Of a stretch of DNA of 64,000 nt, positions 37,937 to 45,542 are shown piece by piece. Source of the DNA: Actinomycetota bacterium (GTDB taxonomy: Bacteria > Actinomycetota > Actinomycetes > Nanopelagicales > Nanopelagicaceae); the NCBI GenBank assembly GCA_014377015.1, contig JACMQL010000011.1:1-64000 (forward strand). The letters are read 5' to 3'. The position numbers and the translations under genes are program-made. Within the stretch, counting starts at the first letter, position 1. Each line of letters begins with the position of its first letter. The notes beneath the pieces were generated by a model. The model was not told the DNA's origin, did no database searches, and was given only the letters and a program-made list of their open reading frames with translations.

Positions 37937-40309
37937 ATGCACGCGCGTTTGAAATTCCGATTCTCCGGCTTGGCGATACTTGCTGTATCCGCGGGCCTCT
38001 TTTTCGCGCCACCTGCAACTGCGCTCAAGAATTTCCGCGAAATCCCTTCCACGGTATGGGGTCACACATACGCAGGCGCGACGGGCGGGAACGTCACCGC
38101 ATCACGATCGGATGTTGCGAAGGTCGAAGGAAGCACAGTTTTCAACGTCACGTACACAAATTTTCCTGCGTGGGCAAAGCGCGACGTCCAGGCTGCCATA
38201 GATGTCTGGGCAGCGAATTTTCCTTCAACAGTACCCATCTCAGTTGAAGCGACGTGGGTACGACAAAGCGGTGGAATCTTGGGCAGCGCACGCCCCGGCA
38301 GTTTTTTCGCCAGTTTCAACGGTGCTCCAGATTCTTCACTCTGGTATGCCTCCGCTTTGGCTAATGCCCTTGCGGGTCAGGATCTCGATCCCGATAATCC
38401 GGAGATCGTGATTCAGGCAAACGCACTTGCTAACTGGGATCAACGAAACGACGGGCGACCAACGACGAGCGAATACGATCTTATGTCAGTCTTCATCCAC
38501 GAAATCGCACACGGGCTTGGCTTCCTTTCCACGAATTCGTATGACACTTATTTCAAATACGGGATCCTCGATCAGCCCACAATCTTCGATGCCTATCTGC
38601 AAACAGCCGATGGTCACCGCGTATCTGACAGTCCCTCCCCTTCACTTGAACTCGGTCAGTCGCTCACCAGCTCTCTTGTCTGGGCTGGTCCGCTAGGAAT
38701 CCTGGCAAATAACGGTGTTGCGCCGAAGATGTATACGCCAGCGCCCTACGAATCTGGCTCATCCGTAAGTCACCTCGATGAGGACACATTTTCATCTGCG
38801 GGGCTGGATTCAGTAATGACGCCCAACCTTGATGCAGGAGAAGTTTTTCATCAACCGGGTCCGCTGCTGCTTGCAATGCTTGCTGATCTGCGCAACAAAC
38901 CACCAGTTGGCATAGTCACCGACGTTCCCCTGCCACCGCAGAACGCTTTGGCTCTCATCGGTGATAGTTCGGCCATCGTGACTTTTGATCCACCTACCAA
39001 TGTTCGACTCGCGCAAGTATTGGATTACACGATAACTAACAACAAAACGCAGCAGTCAATCACTTCAAATACGAGTCCTGTCGTTATGTCGGGACTTCAG
39101 AACGGCACCCCCTACAACTTCTCCGTCACTGCACGGAACGTGATTGGCACATCACAAGCGGTTTCAACGAACACAATCACGCCGACAAACACGTGGATTC
39201 CCACTTACCTTGATAAAGGTGCGGATGGAAAACACATTGCGACTGCGACCTTCCGCGGCATGCCTGCGGTTGTCTACACCGACTCTCCTTCGGGAGATGT
39301 GAAACTCGCACTTTGGACTGGTAGGACGTGGAATCGCGTTCTCATTGATGGTCGAGGTGGAACGGCTGGTCGCACAGCTGATGATGTCTCTGGCCCCGTC
39401 TCGGTATGCGTCAGTGGCGCCGGTGCGAAACAAATTATGCATATCTTCTACACAGATGTCACCACCAGAGATATCCATTACGCCTCATATGACACAAAGA
39501 AATTTTTATACGCCGTGGTTGATGGAGACGGACCAATTGTCCAGCCATACGATCAAACTGCGCGGGTGCGTACTGCTAGCGATGTCAGTGTCAGTAATGC
39601 ATGCGCATCAACTGCAGCGGGAATACAAGTCTTCTATCGTGATGAATCTCAAGGCATTCTCCTCGGCGCCCATAAAGCGCCCGGTGCAAATTGGGTTTAC
39701 GAACTCATTGACGGAGATCGCAAAACAAATAACAGAACGACCGGCGACGTCGCAATGAAACTTCGAGCCGTCGCAGTCGGTTCTAAAGTGACAATAATTT
39801 ATTCTTCAATCATCAACATGAATTCACAAAAAGTGGCCACAAACGGCGAAGTCCGCTTAGCCACTCGTATCGGAACGACTCCCCTCTGGAACTATCAGAC
39901 CCTTGACAAAGCAACTTCCACTGTCGCCGTTGCCGGATACGACGTTGCGCTAAGTAAGACGGCCAACGGAGTGATCGCTTCGTGGATGACATCTAGTCGC
40001 TTGAGCTTGGCACACCCAAACCAGATTCGCTGGGTAAATACCGATGCTCCCTCGCTCCTGCATACTTTGACCACCGGCGCGTTTGGAAGTCCTTCCAGCC
40101 CCATGAGCATTGATGCCACTTCTTTACTCTTTGGGTGCCAAGAAAGAATCTGCGCAACGAAGTTGGATGCCGACCCAACAAAACAATCGATAAAGTTAGT
40201 ATCGAACTCGCGCATGGTTCCTGATATGGATGTCTTGTGGATTACCATAAAAAAGATTCGTTATGCACTTGCTTCCGTGGACGGAAAACTCACGTTACTT
40301 AAACCTTGA
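37937..40309 (+). CDS. Secreted metzincin-like metalloprotease with FnIII and propeller-like C-terminus
   Basis: This is a 790-residue exported protein. A signal peptide covers about residues 1-30 (ends PPATALK). The protease domain (about 40-320) has HEIAHGLGF at 188-196. Residue 198 is Ser instead of the usual third ligand, but VSHLDEDTF supplies His279, and DSVMTPNL gives a Met-turn at Met294; this layout resembles the M8 (leishmanolysin) group. A fibronectin type III domain is at about 335-415. The remaining 370 residues have repeated aromatic/Gly-Asp units (YDTKKFLYAVVDGDG, WVYELIDGDRKTNNRTTGDV) suggesting a beta-propeller. The substrate is unknown. A TACGGT -10 lies at 37923-37928. The stop codon lies in the loop of a hairpin shared with the bS22 transcript. 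Confidence 0.78.
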   Translation: MHARLKFRFSGLAILAVSAGLFFAPPATALKNFREIPSTVWGHTYAGATGGNVTASRSDVAKVEGSTVFNVTYTNFPAWAKRDVQAAIDVWAANFPSTVPISVEATWVRQSGGILGSARPGSFFASFNGAPDSSLWYASALANALAGQDLDPDNPEIVIQANALANWDQRNDGRPTTSEYDLMSVFIHEIAHGLGFLSTNSYDTYFKYGILDQPTIFDAYLQTADGHRVSDSPSPSLELGQSLTSSLVWAGPLGILANNGVAPKMYTPAPYESGSSVSHLDEDTFSSAGLDSVMTPNLDAGEVFHQPGPLLLAMLADLRNKPPVGIVTDVPLPPQNALALIGDSSAIVTFDPPTNVRLAQVLDYTITNNKTQQSITSNTSPVVMSGLQNGTPYNFSVTARNVIGTSQAVSTNTITPTNTWIPTYLDKGADGKHIATATFRGMPAVVYTDSPSGDVKLALWTGRTWNRVLIDGRGGTAGRTADDVSGPVSVCVSGAGAKQIMHIFYTDVTTRDIHYASYDTKKFLYAVVDGDGPIVQPYDQTARVRTASDVSVSNACASTAAGIQVFYRDESQGILLGAHKAPGANWVYELIDGDRKTNNRTTGDVAMKLRAVAVGSKVTIIYSSIINMNSQKVATNGEVRLATRIGTTPLWNYQTLDKATSTVAVAGYDVALSKTANGVIASWMTSSRLSLAHPNQIRWVNTDAPSLLHTLTTGAFGSPSSPMSIDATSLLFGCQERICATKLDADPTKQSIKLVSNSRMVPDMDVLWITIKKIRYALASVDGKLTLLKP

Positions 40310-40330
40310 AAGCGGCTTAAGTTACGTGAG
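40289..40330. terminator. Bidirectional hairpin terminator between bS22 and the metzincin-like gene
   Basis: The arms at 40289-40305 and 40314-40330 pair over 17 positions with two mismatches, around an 8-base loop. On the minus strand the hairpin is followed by TTTTCC, giving a proper intrinsic terminator for bS22. On the plus strand a weaker T-rich stretch follows. The hairpin begins inside the last codons of the plus-strand gene, whose stop codon is in the loop. Confidence 0.75.
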
Positions 40331-40364
40331 TCGTCCTACAATTTCTTTAAGTAATTCCTAGATA

Positions 40365-40463
40365 TTACTTGGCGTTACGACGCTGAATACGGGTCTTCTT
40401 TAGAAGTTTCTTATGCTTCTTCTTAGCCATCCGCTTACGTCGCTTCTTGATAACTGAACCCAT
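40365..40463 (-). CDS. Small ribosomal subunit protein bS22
   Basis: This gene is too short to be noticed by usual length limits: 32 residues, starting [20 protein letters not shown] and ending TRIQRRNAK. About half of the residues are Lys or Arg. The sequence matches the AURKAIP1/COX24-type small protein known from mycobacterial ribosomes as bS22. GGGAG lies about 10 bases upstream of the ATG, and a TAAAAT -10-like element lies at 40498-40493. It is alone in its transcript, between the secreted proteins, and ends at a strong hairpin. Confidence 0.92.
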   Translation of the reverse strand: MGSVIKKRRKRMAKKKHKKLLKKTRIQRRNAK

Positions 40464-40523
40464 ACGCCACTATCTCCCTATTAAATCCCTAAATTTTAGA
40501 GCGATTCACTCCAAGGGGTTAGG

Positions 40524-41756
40524 TTAGCGCGTAAGTGCATGAAAAATCGAAACGCCTTCTGCCCCCCGCGCAAGAAGGACTGCCCCTAACTCAGCGCTAA
40601 AACCTGCAGCGATCGGGCTAACCATCCCTTTCGCGCTGAAAGCTGCAGTAATCAGCCCGCTTTTATCGAATACGAGGGAGATTGCTTGAGCTTGACTCGG
40701 CTTCCATGACCTGATTCCAGCGATTGGCGCAGTTGATGAAAAAGTTGCTAATTGCACCAATGCCGAATCGGCCGTGATAGCCGGACCAGCGCTGGAATAT
40801 CGGGAAGTCCAGACAGGTGAAAGCGCAGAACTGTATTTGGTGACAACTGCTTCACCTTTCGTTCCGGTGACCTCATCTCCGCTGATCACGTACGCACTCG
40901 TGCCGCTCTGCCAGGTACGTGCAGCGCCAGTTTTGAAACTGCGCAGAATCGCGACAAATGATCCAGCCGTTGTATACCTCGCAAGAATGGCATCACGAAT
41001 CCCCGAACGAGTTTTTCCGAAAAGACTCTCACTGCTGCTGCCAAGTAAAAGTAGATACTTTCCGCTTTTCACTACCGCATTAATTTCAGTATCGCGCTGG
41101 CCGATAATTGACATCTTGCCAAAAGCACCTCTGCGCGTGCTCTGAATGAAAAATCCAGCGCTACCTAATGCCGTTACAGCAACACCGACAATGGAAATTG
41201 TCGCCGCACTGGCGCTAATTCCCTTGACCAAAATCGTACGTCCGACATCCTTCGAATATGTTGCGATCAACTCGCCCTTTGGGGAAATCAACCACGTCGT
41301 CACCAAATTTGGATCACCCCGCAGCGGAATTTTAGGAACGGTTGTCACGGAATCCGGATTGAGTGCAGATGAAGTATCCGAATTCACCGGGTCAGGTGCA
41401 TCACTTGGTAGCGCGGAAGATCCAGCTACCCAAATATTGCCAAATGGATCCAATCCCGCAGCGGTCGCAATATCGTCTCCGCCAGTATCGAGAGCCAGAT
41501 TCCACATCTGAGTGCCCGTTGCATCAAAGGCCTTCACGAAACCATCAGTGGCGGATGTATCGTCAACGGTGGTACCGAAGACGTACACAACGCTCTTTTT
41601 TACAAGTATCCCTTGCGCGTTTTCCGCCGCATCCAAGTTCGCGATGAGCGACATTGGTTTTACCCATGTCAGCGGGGTTGCCGCAGAGGCACTTTGAGAT
41701 ACCAATCCAGCCATCAAAGAGACGGCAAGCAGAACTCGTACTGTTCTGGATGACAA
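40524..41756 (-). CDS. Secreted repeat protein of unknown function
   Basis: This is a 410-residue exported protein with a signal peptide (about residues 1-25, ending SASA). The start is a TTG 5 bases after the proC stop, chosen because it is the only position that gives a complete signal peptide. The body shows repeated beta-propeller-like units with W/G/D-rich turns (GFVKAFDATGTQMWNLALDTG, GDDIATAAGLDPFGNIWVAG, and several SGKYLLLLGSS-type strands), like SBBP or PQQ-type propellers. No enzyme motif is present. Its position after proC probably reflects shared transcription. The function is not recognised. Confidence 0.6.
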   Translation of the reverse strand: MSSRTVRVLLAVSLMAGLVSQSASAATPLTWVKPMSLIANLDAAENAQGILVKKSVVYVFGTTVDDTSATDGFVKAFDATGTQMWNLALDTGGDDIATAAGLDPFGNIWVAGSSALPSDAPDPVNSDTSSALNPDSVTTVPKIPLRGDPNLVTTWLISPKGELIATYSKDVGRTILVKGISASAATISIVGVAVTALGSAGFFIQSTRRGAFGKMSIIGQRDTEINAVVKSGKYLLLLGSSSESLFGKTRSGIRDAILARYTTAGSFVAILRSFKTGAARTWQSGTSAYVISGDEVTGTKGEAVVTKYSSALSPVWTSRYSSAGPAITADSALVQLATFSSTAPIAGIRSWKPSQAQAISLVFDKSGLITAAFSAKGMVSPIAAGFSAELGAVLLARGAEGVSIFHALTR

Positions 41757-41761
41757 GTCTT

Positions 41762-42574
41762 TTACGCTAACTCTTGTGATCTATCACGAGCAGCGGTCAT
41801 AGCCTTGTCAACGATTCCTGCCAAATCTGATTTAGTAAACGATGCAAGCGCAGCGGCCGTAGTTCCATTTGGGCTTGTGACATTTTCACGAAGCGTCTTA
41901 GCAGTTTTACCAGAGGTATCTAACAACTTAGCCGCGCCCACCAACGTTTGCACCGAAAGTTGGGTGGCAATATCTTCGGGCAAGCCCAGTTCCTTTCCAG
42001 CTTCGACCATCGCCTCAACAAAAGCAAAAAAGTATGCTGGCCCAGAACCGCTTACTGCGGTAACTGCATCTTGAAGTTCTTCTGCAACTACTACAACCTG
42101 ACCAGTAGCCGAAAGAAAGTCCTTCACAAATCCAACTTGAGATGCCGATACACCGGTTCCGATTGAGATTGCTGCCATACCTTCGCCCACTAGCGTCGGT
42201 GTATTCGGCATGACACGAATGACTGGTATGGCCGAGCCCAGTCTGGAATTGACAAATTCAATCCGTTTGCCAGCGGCAAAGGAAATTACAAGGGTTGAAG
42301 ATCTGATTGATTCTTTCATCTCATCAAGGGTCGTAGCCATATCCTGCGGCTTAACAACTAAGAGAATCGCATCAGAAGATTGCACGTTGGCGCGGAGTGA
42401 TGCAGCCCGTACTCCGTACTTCTCTATGAGCTCTGCGGCACGTTCTTCACGCTTCTCGGAAATGGTTATCGTTGCGGGTTGGCGACCGGATGCAATTAAC
42501 GCACTAATCAAAGCTTCGCCCATGATTCCCGCGCCGATAACACCAATTAGTTGTGGTCCGCCTTCATTTTCCAT
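41762..42574 (-). CDS. proC: Pyrroline-5-carboxylate reductase
   Basis: This is a 270-residue NAD(P)H-dependent reductase that makes proline. The Rossmann loop IGVIGAGIMGEALISALI is near the start. The family signature AVSGSGPAYFFAFVEAMVEAG and the TSPNGTTAAAL segment near the end are present. A -10 element, TAATCT, lies 6 bases before the ATG and there is no Shine-Dalgarno site, so the message is predicted to be leaderless. It diverges from the cysteine-rich unknown gene. Confidence 0.95.
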   Translation of the reverse strand: MENEGGPQLIGVIGAGIMGEALISALIASGRQPATITISEKREERAAELIEKYGVRAASLRANVQSSDAILLVVKPQDMATTLDEMKESIRSSTLVISFAAGKRIEFVNSRLGSAIPVIRVMPNTPTLVGEGMAAISIGTGVSASQVGFVKDFLSATGQVVVVAEELQDAVTAVSGSGPAYFFAFVEAMVEAGKELGLPEDIATQLSVQTLVGAAKLLDTSGKTAKTLRENVTSPNGTTAAALASFTKSDLAGIVDKAMTAARDRSQELA

Positions 42575-42580
42575 GACCGA

Positions 42581-42586
42581 AGATTA
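42581..42586 (-). promoter_or_regulatory. TAATCT -10 element of proC (leaderless)
   Basis: TAATCT ends exactly 6 bases before the proC ATG at 42574, with no ribosome binding site in between. Confidence 0.45.
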
Positions 42587-42643
42587 CCGCGCTATCTTCT
42601 TTGAGACGTATCTGGCAGATGTGCGTTGGCAGTGAATTGCCCG

Positions 42644-42649
42644 TAGGCT
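42644..42649 (+). promoter_or_regulatory. TAGGCT -10 element of the cysteine-rich gene
   Basis: TAGGCT ends 8 bases before the GTG at 42658. It supports that GTG as the start instead of the upstream TTG at 42601 or ATG at 42619, which would lie before the transcription start. Confidence 0.45.
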
Positions 42650-42657
42650 CTACAACT

Positions 42658-43476
42658 GTGTCTGAAATCAAGTCCGGGTTTGCGCGCGATTGGATTGAAT
42701 TCAGCGACCCGAATGACGAAACTGAAATCCTCAAATGCGATCTCACCTGGCTCACGTCATATTGGTCATGCATCTACGGAGACGGTTGCAAAGGCGTTTT
42801 TGCTGATCGCCCGAATGATGGTTGTTGCACTGAAGGTGCCATGTATTCCGATAGCGAAGATGAGCTCCGCGTATTAAATTCTGCCGCAGATCTCACCCCA
42901 GCTATGTGGCAGTTTTACGATGAAGCTCGCACTGACAATATCGGTAGCACACTTAATATTTCCGACGTTGACGAGGACGGGGATCGTAAGACCCGCACCA
43001 TAAATGATTCGTGCATTTTTCTTAATCGCAAAGGATATTCAGCCGAAGGGTTCACGGGATCATTCGGTTGCGTCCTGCACCACCTCGCTCAAAAGGAAGG
43101 GCGCCACTTCGTAGACACCAAGCCGGATGTCTGTTGGCAACTTCCGCTGCGACGTAGCTTTGAAACTCGCGAAGTGGGTGACCGCCAATATTCCATCACG
43201 GTAATTGGCGAGTACGAACGGTTGGCCTGGGGCGATGGGGGCGAAGATTTCGATTGGTACTGCACCAGCAATACCGAGGCACATGTTGGCAGCGAACCGG
43301 TTTACATTTCAAACCGAACCGAGTTAATCGCGTTGATAGGAATCGCGGCTTACGAAATACTGGCCAAGCACTGCGATGACCGCATTGCAGTGCTTAACGA
43401 AATCGACAGCCGGCGACTTCCTCTCTTTGTCATCTCGCACCCGGCTTCTGCCCAGCGTTACCAGAGGAACAACTAA
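42658..43476 (+). CDS. Cysteine-rich conserved protein of unknown function
   Basis: This is a protein of about 272 residues with no signal peptide. Conserved-looking cysteines are at 27, 38, 44, 56 and 57 (CDLTWLTSYWSCIYGDGCKG, then DGCCTEGAMY), followed by DSCIFLNRKGYS, GSFGCVLHHLA and DVCWQLPLRR. This spacing recalls the DUF3109/YkgJ-type metal-chelating (zinc or iron) proteins, and relatives with RDWIEF...DLTWLTS are widespread in actinobacteria. It is highly acidic. I chose the GTG at 42658 because of the -10 element upstream. No function is known and none is proposed beyond probable metal binding. Confidence 0.7.
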   Translation: MSEIKSGFARDWIEFSDPNDETEILKCDLTWLTSYWSCIYGDGCKGVFADRPNDGCCTEGAMYSDSEDELRVLNSAADLTPAMWQFYDEARTDNIGSTLNISDVDEDGDRKTRTINDSCIFLNRKGYSAEGFTGSFGCVLHHLAQKEGRHFVDTKPDVCWQLPLRRSFETREVGDRQYSITVIGEYERLAWGDGGEDFDWYCTSNTEAHVGSEPVYISNRTELIALIGIAAYEILAKHCDDRIAVLNEIDSRRLPLFVISHPASAQRYQRNN

Positions 43477-43522
43477 GCGACTAACCGATACTTGCGTGTG
43501 GTCGTGAGTCGGCGGCGCACTC

Positions 43523-43528
43523 TAGGCT
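43523..43528 (+). promoter_or_regulatory. TAGGCT -10 element of radA (leaderless)
   Basis: TAGGCT ends exactly 6 bases before the radA ATG, and no Shine-Dalgarno site is present. Confidence 0.5.
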
Positions 43529-43534
43529 GTCTCC

Positions 43535-44911
43535 ATGTCAAAAGGTCCAAAACCCGAAAAGGATCCCTACCGCTGCTCCGAATGCGGTTGGACCAGCGCA
43601 AAGTGGATGGGTCGTTGTGGCGAATGTCAGGTGTGGGGCAGCGTCGAAGAAGTTGCTGCGCCTAAGCGCCTCTCCCTGGTCCCCGGTTCCGTGACTCGAG
43701 CAGCCTCGCCAATCGGCGATGTTGATCTTTCATCTGCAGCCGCACGATCCACTGGAGTAAGCGAACTTGATCGAGTTCTCGGTGGCGGACTTGTTCCGGG
43801 TGCAGCAATCCTCCTCGCGGGTGAGCCAGGTGTCGGTAAATCAACTCTTCTACTCACCGTTGCTGCTAAAAGTGCAGCGCGCGGTATTCGCGCGCTCTAT
43901 GTCAGCGGCGAAGAATCCGCTTCGCAAATACGTCTGCGTGCCGAACGAATCGGCTCAGTCGATCCGCTGCTCTGGATTGCTGCGGAAAATGATTTAGGTG
44001 CAACCATCTCTCACATTGATGCAGTTAAACCTGATCTACTCATCATCGACAGCATCCAAACGATGAGTTCCAGCGCAGCAGATGGTGCGTCGGGTGGAGT
44101 TACTCAAGTACGAGAAGTTGCCGCAGCACTCATCCGGATTGCAAAAGAGCGTGATATGACTTTGCTACTCGTGGGACATGTGACTAAAGATGGTTCTATC
44201 GCAGGTCCACGTCTGCTCGAGCACATCGTTGATGTTGTTCTGCAATTCGAAGGCGAGCGACATTCCAGGCTTCGCTTGATACGCGCAACAAAGAACAGAT
44301 TCGGTGCTAGCGATGAAGTCGGTTGCTTTGACTTGCACGATGGCGGAATCGAAAGCGTCGCAGATCCGACTGGTCTATTCACTACGCGACATACAGAGCC
44401 CGTCCCAGGAACGTGTGTCACTGTCACGCTCGAAGGACGGCGACCACTTCTTGCTGAAATCCAAGCGCTGGTGGGGCAAGGCCGCGATAACGATTATGGA
44501 AATGCGCGTCGCGTCACGAGTGGTCTTGATTCTGCACGCACTTCCATGACGTTGGCCGTTCTCGAACTTCGCGCGAATATTCGTATCGCGGGCAGAGATG
44601 TTTACGCCGCCACTGTTGGCGGAATGAAGATGACTGAACCCGCTGCTGATCTCGCTCTGGCTCTGGCAGTTGCATCAGCGGCTAAAGGCCTAGCCCTCCC
44701 ATCTGATCTAGTCGCAATCGGTGAAGTCGGTCTCGCCGGTGAGATCCGCAAAGTAAGTGGCGTCCAACGTCGTCTCGCCGAAGCCAGCCGGCTCGGATTC
44801 AAACGCGCGCTAGTCCCGCTGGGCAGTGATGTGAAGATTGATGGCTTTGAAATAGTGGAAGTGTCGCGTCTTGATCAGGCACTAGCGCGGGTAAAAATTT
44901 CGGGAGAATGA
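43535..44911 (+). CDS. radA: DNA repair protein RadA
   Basis: This is a 458-residue RecA-family ATPase that assists branch migration in recombination. The N-terminal zinc finger has CSECGWTSAKWMGRCGEC (Cys14, 17, 28, 31). Walker A is GEPGVGKST (about residues 97-105), the RadA-specific KNRFG motif is at about 251, and the C-terminal Lon-like (S16) domain shows the typical VGGMKMTEPAADLALALAV. The length is normal. In many actinobacteria disA follows radA; here a membrane protein follows instead. Confidence 0.95.
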   Translation: MSKGPKPEKDPYRCSECGWTSAKWMGRCGECQVWGSVEEVAAPKRLSLVPGSVTRAASPIGDVDLSSAAARSTGVSELDRVLGGGLVPGAAILLAGEPGVGKSTLLLTVAAKSAARGIRALYVSGEESASQIRLRAERIGSVDPLLWIAAENDLGATISHIDAVKPDLLIIDSIQTMSSSAADGASGGVTQVREVAAALIRIAKERDMTLLLVGHVTKDGSIAGPRLLEHIVDVVLQFEGERHSRLRLIRATKNRFGASDEVGCFDLHDGGIESVADPTGLFTTRHTEPVPGTCVTVTLEGRRPLLAEIQALVGQGRDNDYGNARRVTSGLDSARTSMTLAVLELRANIRIAGRDVYAATVGGMKMTEPAADLALALAVASAAKGLALPSDLVAIGEVGLAGEIRKVSGVQRRLAEASRLGFKRALVPLGSDVKIDGFEIVEVSRLDQALARVKISGE

Positions 44912-44938
44912 TCATGCTGCAATCTCGCTCGTAATAAG

Positions 44939-44944
44939 TAGGCT
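44939..44944 (+). promoter_or_regulatory. TAGGCT -10 element (leaderless)
   Basis: TAGGCT ends exactly 6 bases before the GTG at 44951, giving a predicted leaderless message for the membrane protein. Confidence 0.45.
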
Positions 44945-44950
44945 AATGAG

Positions 44951-45514
44951 GTGAGCAACTACTTTCTGGCTGCCCTTGTCATCCTCGTGGCTAACACTTT
45001 GCCTGCATTCGCGCCGCCAACCTGGTCAATCTTGGTTTTCTTTTCATTGCGCAATGGGTTAGATCCAATTGCGCTAGTTTTGATAGGAGTCACATGCGCC
45101 GTATCGGGTAGAGCAATTCTGGCTTATACATTTCGTGGGGTCAGAGGCTGGCTACCAAAAGGCTACGTAACAAATATGGAGAACATCGGTGTCTATATCG
45201 ATGGCCACTCACATCGCGTTATCGGATTACTCGCACTCTTCTTTCTCTCGCCGATTTCGTCCGCACAATTATTTGAAGCGGCTGGCATCATCAAGAGCAT
45301 CGATTTGCGTCCCCTACTCGCCGCATTTGCCGGGGGTCGCCTGATTAGTTATTCCATTTACGTCTCAGGTGCCGCAGCTCTTAGCGAGACTTCCCTAGGA
45401 GAGATCGCGAAGAAAGAATTAACCTCACCACAGGCGATCGCCATTCAGGTTTTACTCATCATCGGACTCATAGCTCTCGGGAATATCAAATGGAAGCCAC
45501 GCACCCCGAAATAG
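44951..45514 (+). CDS. Small integral membrane protein of unknown function
   Basis: This is a 187-residue protein with about five hydrophobic segments and a short amphipathic loop (PKGYVTNMENIGVYIDGH). The arrangement NTLPAFAPPTW...LRNGLDPIALVLIG and the second half LSPISSAQLFEAAGII weakly recall VTT/DedA-type membrane folds, but the family's key motifs are not clear. It begins with GTG. No enzyme or transporter signature is seen. It lies between radA and a beta-lactamase-like gene with its own promoter. Confidence 0.6.
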   Translation: MSNYFLAALVILVANTLPAFAPPTWSILVFFSLRNGLDPIALVLIGVTCAVSGRAILAYTFRGVRGWLPKGYVTNMENIGVYIDGHSHRVIGLLALFFLSPISSAQLFEAAGIIKSIDLRPLLAAFAGGRLISYSIYVSGAAALSETSLGEIAKKELTSPQAIAIQVLLIIGLIALGNIKWKPRTPK

Positions 45515-45530
45515 AGCTGCATGAGTTTGC

Positions 45531-45536
45531 TAGGCT
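45531..45536 (+). promoter_or_regulatory. TAGGCT -10 element (leaderless)
   Basis: TAGGCT ends exactly 6 bases before the ATG at 45543, without a Shine-Dalgarno site. Confidence 0.45.
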
Positions 45537-45542
45537 GACTTA

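Noticed and set aside
37937-40309. Reading the protease as inactive because Ser198 replaces the third zinc ligand
   Set aside because: A suitable distal histidine and a Met-turn are present as in the M8 group, so loss of activity is not the simplest reading.
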